64,000 nucleotides of DNA from positions 7,062,953 through 7,126,952 of the forward strand of contig CM066913.1 of assembly GCA_033964015.1 (NCBI GenBank), in the 5' to 3' direction. The translations under genes and the position numbers were made by a program. The notes under the pieces were generated by a model. That model was not told where the DNA came from and did not search any database. It saw only the letters and a list, made by a program, of their open reading frames with translations. This DNA comes from Scolanthus callimorphus (taxonomy: Eukaryota; Cnidaria; Anthozoa; Actiniaria; Edwardsiidae). Shown in pieces: positions 14,301-24,137 of this stretch (position 1 is the first letter of the stretch; each line of letters opens with the position of its first letter).

Positions 14301-17300
14301 TCGGCATGACTGTGACTGGTGCTGCCATAAGAGCGGATTGGCTAGGTACGGATCACACACCATACTTGTACAATAGAGTCGCACATTTCAGATGAGTGTC
14401 GAAACTAACTAAGCGCAAAGTAAATATACTTAGCCAACCAGAAACGAAATAAGTTCAGCAACTGACCAATCAGCGGACGACTTGGGACGGGAAAACAAGT
14501 GTCGCTGTGTGTTTGGTTTTTCTTCGCATTCTGATTGGTTGACTAAACAAAGATCCAAGACCTCTACAAATAGGAACGTCAGTGTTTAAAAAGCAATTAC
14601 TTTCGACAGTTGGAAATCCTAGTCTGTTCGTTTGTAGGGCATTTAGCAGGTGCTAAGTCCGTTTTTGAAATTCTTGCTCGGGTGTAACTCTAATGTTTAT
14701 CGCTAACGGAAGATGATTGTCTTTTCTCCTACCCAGCGCGTATCAACCCCTGTGTAATGATTGTAGAAGAGGCCGCCGAGATCCTGGAGTCCCAGTTAGT
14801 ATCGGTGATTCCCTCCTCGGTCCAGCATCTAATAATGATAGGCGATCATCAGCAGCTCAGGCCGCAAATCCACTATGACAAGCTGCGCCGCAAACACAAC
14901 ATGGACGTGTCTCTTTCGAACGCTTGATCAAAGGAGGACTAAGGTGACATGATCAATTGATCTGGAAAGTAGTGTGTGTTTGGGGTGGATTAGCATGGCC
15001 CCCAACCCCCAGCAATACTGGGGAAGCGCGGATTAGCATAATCCCAAAACCATTCGGGGGAAATTGGAATTAGCATGACCAGAAAGGACGGGCGGCATTT
15101 GGAAATTCTGAATGGGAGGGGATGGGAGGCTTTCAAACTCAGAATTCTGCCTGCATGGTAAGGGGTTCCGAACTTGGAAGCTAGTATAACCTCTCAGATA
15201 TTCTATATGCATGGGGGGCGCCATTTTGGAAATTTTGAAAAACTAGTGCCGCCTGCCCCCGGGGTACATGCCCGTTAGCATTACCCCCAAGCTATTCTGA
15301 GGGGAGACAGGAATTAGCATTACCCCCAAACTATTCTCAGGAGAGATCTGGAATTAGCATTACCCCCAAACTATTCTCAGGAGAGATCTGGGATTAGCAT
15401 GACCCCAAACTATTCTCAGGGAAGAGGGGGATTCGCATGACCCCCAACCTATTCTTGGGAGAGGGAGATATTAGCATGACCCCCAAAACCCATTCTGGGG
15501 AGAGGGGATTATCATGACCCCCAAATGAATCTGGGGAGAGGGGGAATTAGCATGAACGTATTTAGCTATTCTGAGTATATGTAAGGGCGATTCCAGTTTA
15601 TTTGTTATCGGCTATAACTTTTATTTGGTTACTAAACAAATCGCTGCGTATTTTATGCCCAAGATACACACAGCTGAAGTACCAGGGTCGAATGAGGGAC
15701 GAGTTCGCTGATCTTTTGAGAGAGCTGGAGATATATGATGACCTACACACTAGGCACAAGGTATCGTTAAGGAATGGACCATGCTTAGCGTGCGTATATG
15801 CAATTCTGGAAGCACGCGGATAGTTGAGAGAGCACGAAGGTAGCGTAAGAGTCGCACGAGGCGCAGCCGAGACAGAAGACCCTATTTTTATTAATATACA
15901 TCGCTAAATTTTCCCTGCTAGCAGAGGCCACTTCTGCACATGCGAATGTCACAACCTCGTCCAGGATCGTGGACGTACTTGACTGGTTTACGAGAATGGC
16001 GTAAAACCAGTTTAGCGCGCGCTTTCACGAGTGATTTCGTGTTCAATGACCAACACACAACATTTTGCTCAATTTTCTATAGAAAATAAAACGATCTCCA
16101 GCGAATTCTCAAAGGCAAACTTTAGGATGAGTATCAGGGCTGCGTTTTAGAGCCTTTAAATTAGGTAAACGAGCCATTAAAGGCCACAAAACGTGATTTT
16201 GTGTAAGTTGTACAGCAGATAAATTGCCTATTTTCTTGCTCGCGCACAAACTTGATCGACCAGTTTCTACAAGCTCACGCCATTTTCTCACACATGCGCT
16301 GCAGAGAAATGACATTTGTGTGCAGAGGCTACTTTTGCGTAGTTGAAAAACACAAGAAAACATTTAAAGTAAAAGAAAATGCAGGCCGGATAAATAGTAG
16401 CCTCTGCTCGCAGGGTACGCTAAATTGTGACCGAAACAGGTATCATTGGCTGATTGTCGTTCGCAAATTGCGTGCACTATCCCGATGAAACATGATCACT
16501 CTCGACCAATGGAAATGCCCCAAAATGTAGCGTTGTACTATCTTATATATGGAAATCCTTAGCGTCTGTCAGAGGAACGTTTGTGATTGGCTGATTTTTC
16601 CCGCCACTATTGGCGCGCGCGCGTGAAACACAGGAGCCCGCAACAAATATCTTACTGAGCTGCGAATGTGAAGATTACGAAGTCTTACTCCATTTCTTTT
16701 TAGTGAGATATTTTTAGGAAGTAAATAATTAAAAAAACACTTAATACTTAGATATGTTGTCTTCAATTTAGCTTGTAGAGGAGAACAACTGCCTGCCCTG
16801 TGTGACCTCTGCAATGTTCTTCATAACGCACACTAGTAAGGAGTCTACCTGGAAAAAAACCCACAGCTACATGAACGAACACGAAGCGAGGCAGATTGTG
16901 GACGTCACAAAGAAACTGCTGAACCAAGGCATCGAGGCGGCAAAGATCACCATACTTTGCTCCTACCGAGGGCAGGTAACTAGAGGACATCCTTGCCTTA
17001 CTCCTCTATTAGTGAACATTGAATTTTTACCATAACAGTTAGTGTTCTCGTAATATGTTTTGTCGTGGTAAATATGGGCCCAAACAACTCTGCTCACGTC
17101 AGCATGATCATGGGTAGTCAAATCATGATACCCGCAAACAATCTCCGACAGCGGTATTTTTGACCATGCGCATTAACAAAAAAAAGTTCTTGTTCAGATC
17201 TGGTCAGATCTATCACATGCGTATTCAAAGATTTATGGACTGTCCTTTCGGCGACCACAGGCAACCGGAGTCACGAACGATAGTTCAGGGACTGGACTAG

Positions 17301-20300
17301 ATCACGGGCGATTTGCCTGCGGCGCGTGATACCACAACATTTTGACCACGTATTATGCCATATATTGTAATCTAGATCATCAATAAGCAATTATTGGATT
17401 CGGTTTTCGAATGGCATCGATAGTTGTCAAGGCCGAGTCGATGGCGAGCAGCCATCGTGAAAAGAAAAGATCCAAAGACACAAAACACAAAATTTGCCGC
17501 GCATTTGAAATTTCACACAAAATACCGCTGAAATAACTTGCATGCTCAGTCGAATAACCTATGCAGACAACTGTTTCCACTGGAAATAGCACGTGCTCGG
17601 TCCAATAACCTCTACAGGCAACTGTTTCCGCTGAAAATGCAGTATATAGCGTATTTTTAACTTTTAGTTTTTAATTCTTTTAGCATTAAAATGTAATTTG
17701 TTCTGTTATTATTCATAGTATTATTTATTTAAAGTATGTAACTTTTTAACTTTTAATACTGTAAAGCGCTCTGGATCCGTATGAGAAAAGGCGCTATATA
17801 AATTCTCTTCTTATTATTATTATAAAATATTGCAGGCACTTGCAAACTGCCAGAATTGTGCGTAGATTTTGAGCCAATCAGAAAACGATTACTGAGTACA
17901 ATGAATAATAACTATTATTATTTTCCAAGCGTGGTCCGGCCTACTTACTCGCGTGATTGTAACCGCAACCGTTTCATGGTAACCGCTCTGAAGAAGAGCT
18001 AAAGCAGGGAGTTGGCTAAAGTAAACGCTCGACGCGTTGGCTAAATTCGTCTGTTTTGTCCCTTTTTGTCGTCTCTCACGTTTATGTAGCATTTTATCCT
18101 TTGTTATCATTACTAACTAAATTATAATCGTTCAGGTTTCGAAAATTCAAAGTGTTCTTAACCGGAAGAGAGCGAGGAACGTCTTGATATCGAGGTCACT
18201 ACCATCGATTCGTTTCAGGTAATTTAATTGAACATTTAGCGAGACTTACCTTGATAAGTTTGATAATAATCCTGTCAAATTATTAGTAGTACAGAAGGCA
18301 ATCTCGTCCCCAGAGCTCAACGTTTTCCATATGAAGGAATCCGGAATCCAACGGTACACTATAGTGTCCTTCTGTATATCTTCGTTCTATAAGAAATGAG
18401 AGATATTTATAGCGGAGCTCCTTAGCGGCCGAAGGCCGCAGAGCGGAGCACCATAGGTATCGCAGGAAGAATACAAAAGAACTCCGGTATACGATCGACT
18501 TCATTTTTCATGGTTCAGCAGTATTCCCATTTGGGTATCGGGGGCGCGTCCGTGTCTGCGCGCCCCTACCACAGGCAACCCAACAACCGTATTTCATTTC
18601 GGCGGGAAAATACTGCGCGTCCCTTAACAGAAAAATATGTAACCGGGAGCTCCGCTGTTAGCCAGTGGCTAAATCTATATATTACGGAGGACACTATAGT
18701 GTACAGGGCTTGGGGACGTTGTACAGAAAGGGATAACACGAGATGCGGGCGCACCGCCGTGGATCAGTATTCCTTCAGCCCGGTCTGCGTATCATAGCAA
18801 ACTTTATTTTTTTCCTAGAGGGCACGGTAACGAATTCTGCATTCTGATTGGTTCTTAGAGCGCGCGCGCGGGGGCAATATTTTCCTATCTCTGACCTAGG
18901 TCACGGTAACCATTTGCGCGCTTGTTTCCATCGAAAAAAATCAAATTTTAGAGTTGGAAAAAAATAAATAAGTTATTTACCGGCTTTATGTCGGTCCGTA
19001 TTGGCAAAAACTGTGACCTCGGCCTGGAAAATGTTGACCTCGGCCTCCGGCCTCGGTCAACATTTTCCAGCCCTCGGTCACAGTTTTTCCCTATACGGAC
19101 CTCCCAGCCGGTAAATAACATATATATCTTAGCGAAAAAACGCTGAGGCTACTTGTCTGTTTTACAGAAAACATAAACTAGCGGCGTAAGACTGATATAA
19201 ACCAGTTCAACATACAGTCAACATCATTGCATGTTTCTTGGATACGCGCATGTTGAACTACAGCAAATTAAACTCACGTATAAGAACCTAGAGTTTTATG
19301 TACGGCAGGAGTGGAGGGTCTGGTTACAGTAAATATGTATGAGAGTTTCTTAAAAGTTGGGAGATTGAGGCGCCCTCAGTCCCCATCCCCCGTAGTATGG
19401 CCGGGTGCAATTGTTGAATAACATGCTGGACTGCTCTGATTATGCACTATGCATTTTTATTTCAGGGCCGAGAGAATGACGTCATCTTGTTGTCACTAGT
19501 CCGTAGCCCAGGGCGTCCATTTGGACCGAAGCCCAAGATCGGATACCTGAGTTCGAAAAACCGGATCTGTGTAGCCATATCGCGCGCAAGGCGGGGCCTG
19601 TACATTTTTGGTGACTCGGAACTTCTACGAACACGTTCTCGGTATTGGAAGGTATGTTTTATGCTGGATGGACAACAGGTCAAGCTTGAGAGGACTGCAT
19701 GTTAGAATTCGCTACTTTTTTTAGTAACAACAAATCTCTCTTGAAGAGGCTGTCTTTGCCGTTCGATTTGAAAATCGGTCTATTCTAGGCTCCTCTGCAG
19801 ACAGCTCTGGGCAAAAAAAAGGAATTTAGCGGGCTTGGGCTTCCTGTGTTTCGGGTTCAATGGACGTGAAGGAGTGGCTCCTTGCCCATAACACAGGACG
19901 CCCGAGGCAGTGCTTTCCCGTTTTTCTCGTCGGCTAGGTATATTTTCTCGTTTGCCGTGTTAGATACCCAGTGAACACTAAAGTTCTTTGATTTTTGCGA
20001 TGTCTTTCCAGGCTGTGATCACCAAAATGAAGAAACAGAAGCGCTGCGGAAGGATGTTTCCCTGGAAATCGGTAAGTATATCATGTCTATTAGTGACTAT
20101 TCCCACAGGGTCCCAGCAGTAAATATATAAGATATCAACTCATTAGCATTTTATGTCAGTTGGTTTGAGAGCAAGATCCGGATTGCGTCTATGAAAGACG
20201 CAATGTAATTGTGGCGGTTGTTGGGTCTCATTGTGCTCACCCTTGCAACTTGACAGATAGACAGACATATACAGAAAGACAGATTTATTTGGCACCTTAT

Positions 20301-23300
20301 ACAAGAACTGTACATGAGTGTTGTTCCAAATAACGTGATAAAACGCACACTAATTATATATATATATATTCAGAAGCATTTAACCTTTTAGGAATTTGAA
20401 GTATTTTGGATCTTTTGCTGAAGCAATCAAAGACAAATTTAGCTACGTCGTTTGCATGTTTCTTTGGCGCTATCATATCAGTAAAGTTGTTTATGTATTT
20501 GCCAATTTTCTGAGAAAGCTCATTTTGGAGATCTGCGTACAAAGGGCATACGATCAAAAAGTGGCGTTCGTCCTCCATTTAAGAACAGTGGGGACACTTC
20601 CTTAGTTCAGGTTTCACATGGTGGTGCCCTTGGATATTATTCTCCCACCTTCCCTACCTTTATTTGACATTGCCATCGTCGGCTCCGCCAGGTCTCCTAT
20701 GTGCCATATCTTATATAGCACAGTGGGATCCAGTTGGAATGTATCACTATGTGTTACAGTTCCCAAGAATGGATGTGGGTCCAGTCATCACGTTACCAGG
20801 GACGATACAGCGAGTCGCAAAAGTCCATTCCCATCGGGAGCTTGACCTGTATGCAGGGCCCGCGAGTTTACGACGCGTTTGGTCATGTGCCCTTTCCTCT
20901 AACAAAAGTTAATGTGCTCGAGTTCGACGTCAAGGTGTTTCTAGTAACACGCAGGAATTTTGCTGTCTTGTTTGATCATAAGAGCAGACTACAGTTTTTA
21001 GAAACAAACGCTACAGTGAAACCTCTCTGCACGCAAATCACGTCAAGCAGGTTTGGTTAGAACGTTATATTAGACCTATCTAGTAACTCAGTCTTGTTGG
21101 ACAGTCTCGCGATGTTGCGCAGGCTCGTAGCATGGTATATAGGCTCACATTCTCGTACCCAGAGCTCCCCGGCTCGTCACTTCGCAGGGGAGGCTGTGGG
21201 GACATCCATTTGAGGGCCTTCGCTGATTGGCTCATTTTGAACGTTGGAGCATGCGCTGAAAGGTCTTTTTCTCAGCGGCTCTGTATTAAATCTCGCGCAT
21301 GCGTCAGTGGCTGACACCAGAGCCTCCCCCCGCGAGGTTACGAGCCAGGGAACTCTGGGTAAGAGAAAGATTCGCTCAGGGATCAAATGAATTGGAATCA
21401 GGGATCAAAATGACTACCAAAAATAAGGGATCTGTGCGACCCAAATTAATATACCTTGTTACGAACCTGATGTAGCAACATCAACAATTCGCTGCAACTT
21501 CTTTGGGCAGCTAGAAATGTGCATTCTAAAAGCGCGTGTTCACCACATGAAATGACCGATCAAGCAATCAAATTTCATCTTAGATACATCACGGCACAAT
21601 TCTTATACACAGCACGACAAAATACCATCACGGCGCGGACACGGCACGGAACACGCCGTAGTGTTTGTAGGAAAGGTGGAACATAAAGGAATTCTTCTTT
21701 TTAAGGGTGGAGTTGTCAGTCCGGACGGACCCTCTCGTGCTCTACCTGAGGCGGTTTCTGCTGAGCCCCCTTCTCCTCCGAGCCAAGGTCTGTTTGCTTG
21801 ATTCGTTAATCGTTGCTTGGTTGGGTGACTGGTTGGTTGTTGATAAAGAAAATTGTTTGGTTCATACAATGAAATGATCACAAATTTCCCGGAAACTAGC
21901 CCCGCAAAATAACGTGAAATGGCATTATTAAGGGTACTTGAACTTACGACAGATAGGTGTGTACTGTTTTATCTCTTGATATCCTAGATAACAACATTCA
22001 TCGGTTCGTAAATTATAGGATTAAAAACAGGTTTTCGCAAATGCCATCTGGAAATTTCAGTTTGCCAAACATTTCACGACTTTTCATGCAGTTCAAGGCA
22101 CAGTACAGAAAGAAACATCGTGATCAAACGTTGTGAATGTTCAAGGTGCCGAGAAGGTCAATGCCGAACATATAATGTTACCGAAATTGCCTTTAGGTGC
22201 CCCTGAATTGCGATGTCCAGTTTCATTTTATCGTTCATCGTAGTACCTTTTATTGATTTCAGGGCAGCAAAGTCCAAAGTACAGCATCAACTTCCATGGC
22301 AACGTGGAAGGGGTTTCCATTGGGGAAAATGCAAAGTCTAATGTGGAAAAAGGTAGATTGAATACCAGTCTCTTCATTTTCTGCTCTTAGCTCGTTTGCT
22401 GGTGTTATCGTTTTGATTGTTCTTGGGAACTCGGACGTTTGACTTGGGTCAGTTTGACTTTCTTGGCTTCTGCAAATCATTGTGTTGTCGCTTTTTACCA
22501 ATCCACCCGGGCTGCCTGTGTTTCTTTTCAAACTCCTCACCAGGCCCAATGGCCGTGCAAAAATGGCGACCAAGAGAACGATGTTTCTAGAACAGCTGCT
22601 TCAAGTTCTGGTGAATTTTCCCTCTTTTTTAGCTACGATATGAGGAAAATACTTACAGATCTTCCAAATAAAGTAAAGGGGATTTCCTAATAAGTAAGTT
22701 TTGCAACATCGAGAAGTCGACAGTTTCGACATGGAAATTGGTGAAATTGCAAAGGCGGACTGTGCTTGGGTATCAAAATGCAAAACATAGCATGGGGATA
22801 CAGGTCCTTAATGCGTGCCCAAAGGACAAGCCTGATTCAGACAAGTAACTGACAAGTTGATAATTTGTCAACAGTCGGGAATGTACAACAAAGAAGTCCC
22901 GTGTCTCCACCTCTTCATGTTCAGGCTCCGCACGTCAGACTTCCACAGGAGACCCAGTATTCAGCCCAGCCTTCGCCTACATCGCCGATTCTGCCGGCTC
23001 CCATTCAGGAAGAGGATGTCACGGATGGACCACGTGTTGTCATGGAAAGCAAAGACAGTCGCATCATTCATCCTGGTGAAATCACGAGCATTTTACGTGA
23101 ACAGAGCTTGGCCCAGCAACCAATCATGGAGAGCAAAGGAAGTCACGCGGCTCAGCCTGGCGGTGTCATGAATGATTCACGTGACGAAATCTTGACCTCC
23201 AAGGGCGAGCAACCAATCATGGAAAGCAAAGGCAGTCACGTGGCACAGCCTGGCGGTGTCATGGATGATTCACGTGACGAAAGCTTGACCTCCAAGGGCG

Positions 23301-24136
23301 AGCAACCAATCATGGAGAGCAAAGGAAGTCACGCGGCACAGCCTGGTGGTGTCATGGATGATTTACGTTACGAAAGCTTGACCTCCAAGGGCGAGCAACC
23401 AATCATGGAGAGCAAAGGAAGTCACGCGGCTCAGCCTGGCGGTATCATGGATGATTCACGTGACGAAAGCCTGACCTCCAAGGGCGAGCAACCAATCATG
23501 GAAAGCAAAGGCAGTCACGCGGCACAGCCTGGCGGTGTCATGGATGATTCACGTGGCGAACGCGTGACCTCCAAGGGCGAGCAACCAATCATGGAAAGCA
23601 AAGGAAGTCACGCGGCACAGCCTGGCGGTGTCATGGATGATTCACGTGACGAAATCCTGACCTCCAAGGGCGAGCAACCAATCATGGAGAGCAAAGGAAG
23701 TCACGCGGCACAGCCTGGCGGTGTCATGGATGATTCACGTGACGAACGCGTGACCTCCAAGGGCGAGCAACAAATCATGGAGAGTAAGGACTGGCAAGTG
23801 ACCAAGTCTGGTGGTATGACGAGTTCTCCACGTGATGAGACCGTGCACTCTGACCGGCCGCCAGTCATGGAAAGCCAAGCCAAGCAAAGCCATCCTGAAG
23901 TCACGACTATTGCCGATGACGAAAGCGTGTCTTCTGCCAGCCACGCAACTCCGCCTGCTGAAGTCACGTCGAGTGCTTCACGTGGCGAGAGCGTGTCTTC
24001 TGCCAGCCACGCAGCTCCCCCTGCTGAAGTCACGAGTGCTTCACGTGGCGAGAACGTGTCTTCTGCTGAGCTGCCTATGCAGAGTGAGGACAGCCAGGAG
24101 GTGCCCAAGATACCATTCAAACAAGCTGTCGATTAA
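1765..24136 (+). CDS. ZNFX1: ZNFX1-like superfamily 1 RNA helicase with RHIM-like C-terminus (26 exons)
   Basis: Exons followed by GT/AG borders and phase: 1765-2393, 2919-3026, 3589-3807, 4513-4754, 6319-6520, 6951-7061, 7155-7268, 7759-7844, 8858-8935, 9011-9261, 9808-9891, 9969-10106, 10350-10496, 11005-11131, 11720-11825, 12192-12399, 12786-12937, 14234-14345, 14737-14943, 15664-15760, 16772-16975, 18136-18218, 19466-19651, 20012-20071, 22263-22352, 22875-24136. The product is about 1,765 residues. Visible helicase motifs are GPPGTGKS, VEEAAE, GDHQQLRP, TIDSFQGREND and VAISRARRGL, with the ZNFX1-type lead-in region (EEYLSTYFTLIREECF). ZNFX1 proteins are antiviral or small-RNA-related RNA helicases acting in the cytoplasm; that role is family knowledge. 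NFX1 zinc fingers are not seen. Single-base frame breaks occur near 12315-12320, 14914-14916 and 18160-18166. The 20071/22263 junction is out of phase by one, so an exon or base may be missing there. The start ATG sits in AAAAATGCC; a further upstream exon is not excluded. Confidence 0.85.
2872..2911. repeat. ATT microsatellite
   Basis: A run of ATT triplets, with one GTT, lies just upstream of the acceptor of exon 2919-3026. Confidence 0.85.
4300..4423. mobile_element. MITE, 19-bp terminal inverted repeats
   Basis: AAGGCCCATCACCAACCGA at 4300-4318 is the exact reverse complement of 4405-4423. The element lies in an intron upstream of exon 4513-4754 and carries no coding capacity. Confidence 0.8.
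4755..6318. other. Large intron of the helicase gene, no gene seen
   Basis: The interval separates exon 4513-4754 from exon 6319-6520. I see only unclassified non-coding sequence, with a short G-rich stretch near 5010-5030. Confidence 0.6.
7960..8735. repeat. GATGGT-rich intronic minisatellite
   Basis: Imperfect units of roughly 115-120 bp recur, built around ATGGTTATGGTAACATTGG and TGATGGGTGTTGTTGATAG. They fill most of the intron between exons 7759-7844 and 8858-8935. Open frames here translate to His-rich or Val/Met-rich low-complexity protein and are not genes. Confidence 0.85.
9808..9891 (+). CDS. Walker A exon of the helicase
   Basis: This 28-codon exon starts exactly at GPPGTGKS, the nucleotide-binding P-loop. 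It is phase 0 on both sides: TTTAG|GGC at its start and CTA|GTAAGT at its end. The preceding exon (9011-9261) ends with LDETQLDAVELALNSEVSLIQ, the Q-motif-like lead-in of SF1 helicases. The following exon (9969-10106) gives VATYKNFALDHFLE, the motif Ia region. The catalytic lysine and serine are intact. Confidence 0.92.
11422..11455. repeat. Poly-G tract
   Basis: An almost uninterrupted G run lies in the intron between exons 11005-11131 and 11720-11825. Its length in the assembly is unlikely to be exact. Confidence 0.9.
11463..11660 (-). mobile_element. tRNA-derived SINE
   Basis: On the minus strand, GATGGCGCAGCGTACACGG resembles a pol III A box and GGGATCGATTCCC a B box. The element then runs to a tail reading CGGATGAGACAATAAACCG near 11463-11490. 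Similar tail sequence recurs at about 11325-11365 and at 52680-52710, as expected for a dispersed SINE family. Confidence 0.65.
11913..12135. repeat. Near-perfect palindrome with 105-bp arms
   Basis: Positions 11913-12017 and 12031-12135 are reverse complements by eye, separated by 13 bases (12018-12030) containing TGACGTCA. The palindrome lies in the intron between exons 11720-11825 and 12192-12399. It could be a young foldback transposon or an assembly artefact at an inverted duplication. Confidence 0.9.
12192..12399 (+). CDS. Helicase linker exon with a one-base frame break
   Basis: The exon enters in phase 2 after a TAG acceptor and reads RSQEHKGDVQEDSADVN up to EELQVENLK, where an in-frame TAA follows at the run of four A's near 12315-12320. 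If the run is one base short, the frame stays open (KIMPEPTAGRIVSRPCKGER, then ILPPVPSE). It then reaches a donor AAA|GTACGT in exactly the phase needed by the next exon (12786-12937). This is the first of several such breaks in the gene. Confidence 0.7.
12914..13802 (+). repeat. 39-bp minisatellite carrying copies of a splice donor
   Basis: The array starts at the 3' end of exon 12786-12937 and has about 22 units of roughly 39 bp. Most units read like GGAATATTGTACCAAGGTAA followed by AACAGAGGGTGTCCCTGGT. Each unit repeats the exon's last bases (GGATATTATACCAAG) and its donor (GTAAAAC). The 13-codon period reads SLVEYCTKVKQRV. A higher-order block with GAATATTATATCAAGGTAAA occurs twice, about 300 bp apart (near 13337 and 13637). 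Confidence 0.9.
13805..14013. mobile_element. MITE family A, copy 1
   Basis: About 210 bp containing GGAGGCTAGATTCCGCTAAG, a palindromic core around GCGATATCGC, and GAGATATCATAGGATTC at the right end. A second near-complete copy is at 26241-26450 and a remnant at 48811-48889. Confidence 0.75.
14737..14943 (+). CDS. Walker B / motif III exon of the helicase
   Basis: The exon reads ARINPCVMIVEEAAEILES and then LIMIGDHQQLRPQIHYDKL: the DEAD-like Walker B variant (EEAAE) and motif III of ZNFX1/UPF1-type helicases. The frame breaks at the T run at 14914-14916. Upstream reads NMDVSL; one base out of frame, downstream reads FERLIKGG, the expected family continuation. The exon end (phase 2) then fits the next exon at 15664, which reads RYTQLKYQGRMRDEF. 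Confidence 0.88.
14990..15555. repeat. About 40-bp intronic minisatellite
   Basis: Roughly a dozen imperfect units around GGAATTAGCATTACCCCCAA followed by ACTATTCTCAGGGGAGA. They lie between the Walker B exon and exon 15664-15760. Confidence 0.85.
15910..15995. repeat. Dispersed repeat shared with 36050-36140
   Basis: CCCTGCTAGCAGAGGCCACT and CGTCCAGGATCGTGGACGTA recur in opposite orientation at 36050-36140. This suggests two copies, or half-copies, of one transposable element. Confidence 0.6.
17640..17826 (+). mobile_element. 3' tail of a non-LTR retrotransposon
   Basis: The sequence GTAAAGCGCTCTGGATCC and GGCGCTATATAAATTCTC, followed by ATT repeats, is the kind of 3' end shared by many animal LINEs and SINEs. 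No reverse transcriptase is visible next to it. The rest of 16976-18135 is intron of the helicase gene. Confidence 0.6.
18136..18218 (+). CDS. Helicase motif V exon with a one-base frame break
   Basis: The exon is 83 bases although both flanking exons are phase 0, so it is one base short. It begins VSKIQSVLN and ends, in the next frame, EESEERLDIEVTTIDSFQ. That ending joins the following exon (19466-19651), GRENDVILLSLVRS, to complete motif V. The change of frame lies around 18160-18166. Confidence 0.82.
18972..19119. mobile_element. Foldback MITE
   Basis: Arms starting GTTATTTACCGGC and ending GCCGGTAAATAAC continue inward through CAAAAACTGTGACCTCGG and its inverse, meeting at GGCCTCCGGCC. 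The arms are close to 70 bp. It sits in the intron between exons 18136-18218 and 19466-19651. Confidence 0.75.
19466..19651 (+). CDS. Helicase motif V/VI exon
   Basis: This 62-codon exon is phase 0 on both sides. It reads GRENDVILLSLVRS and later NRICVAISRARRGLYIFGD, which includes the arginine-finger motif VI typical of SF1 helicases. The next exon (20012-20071) reads AVITKMKKQKRCGRMFPWKS and aligns with the segment that follows motif VI in ZNFX1. The second frame of that 60-base exon is also open (CDHQNEETEALRKDVSLEI) and is the one in phase with exon 22263. Confidence 0.92.
20350..20610 (-). pseudogene. LINE reverse-transcriptase C-terminal fragment
   Basis: Minus-strand translation gives MEDERHFLIVCPLYADLQNE, preceded just upstream by RKCPHCS and a stop codon. 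This is the Cys/His-containing tail typical of LINE-encoded proteins. It is broken by that stop and truncated, and lies in the region between exons 20012-20071 and 22263-22352. Confidence 0.65.
21156..21361. mobile_element. MITE with GC-rich inverted ends
   Basis: ACCCAGAGCTCCCCGGCTCGT on the left is mirrored by ACGAGCCAGGGAACTCTGGGT on the right, flanked by TA on both sides. The element carries no coding capacity. Otherwise 20611-22262 shows nothing I can support. Confidence 0.65.
22263..22352 (+). CDS. Exon encoding a RHIM/amyloid-like motif
   Basis: The frame that is in phase with the last exon reads SPKYSINFHGNVEGVSIGEN and continues AKSNVEK. The centre VSIGEN, with an N-terminal INFHG beta stretch, resembles the RHIM core pattern (I/V-Q-I/V-G-x-x-N), with serine in place of the usual glutamine. 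RHIM-type motifs drive amyloid assembly in necroptosis and innate immune signalling; that is family knowledge, and the functional assignment here is inference. Acceptor (TTTCAG|GG) and donor (AAAAAG|GTAGAT) are good. One of the other frames is also open, so the frame choice rests on phase with the 22875 exon. Confidence 0.6.
22875..24136 (+). CDS. Last exon: proline/serine-rich tail with seven 31-residue tandem repeats
   Basis: After a phase-1 junction the exon reads VGNVQQRSPVSPPLHVQ. Seven near-identical 31-residue units follow, each starting QPIMESKGSHAAQPGG and ending LTSKGE or VTSKGE, then one or two decayed units (QQIMESKDWQ, PPVMESQAKQ). Next come about three shorter units around ESVSSASHAAPPAEVTSASR. 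The frame ends at TAA 24134-24136. The sequence is hydrophilic and low in hydrophobic residues, so probably disordered. Unit length is an exact multiple of three, so copy-number change would keep the frame. Confidence 0.75.
23107..23830 (+). repeat. 93-bp coding minisatellite
   Basis: Seven consecutive 93-bp units, plus a degenerate eighth, lie inside the last exon. Units differ at only a few positions (for example ATC/AGC/CGC after GACGAA or GGCGAA). The similarity suggests recent expansion or gene-conversion-like homogenisation. Confidence 0.9.
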
Positions 24137-24137
24137 A

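Noticed and set aside
23701..24120. 139-codon open frame on the minus strand
   Set aside because: Shadow of the repetitive last helicase exon; no minus-strand splice signals or domain.
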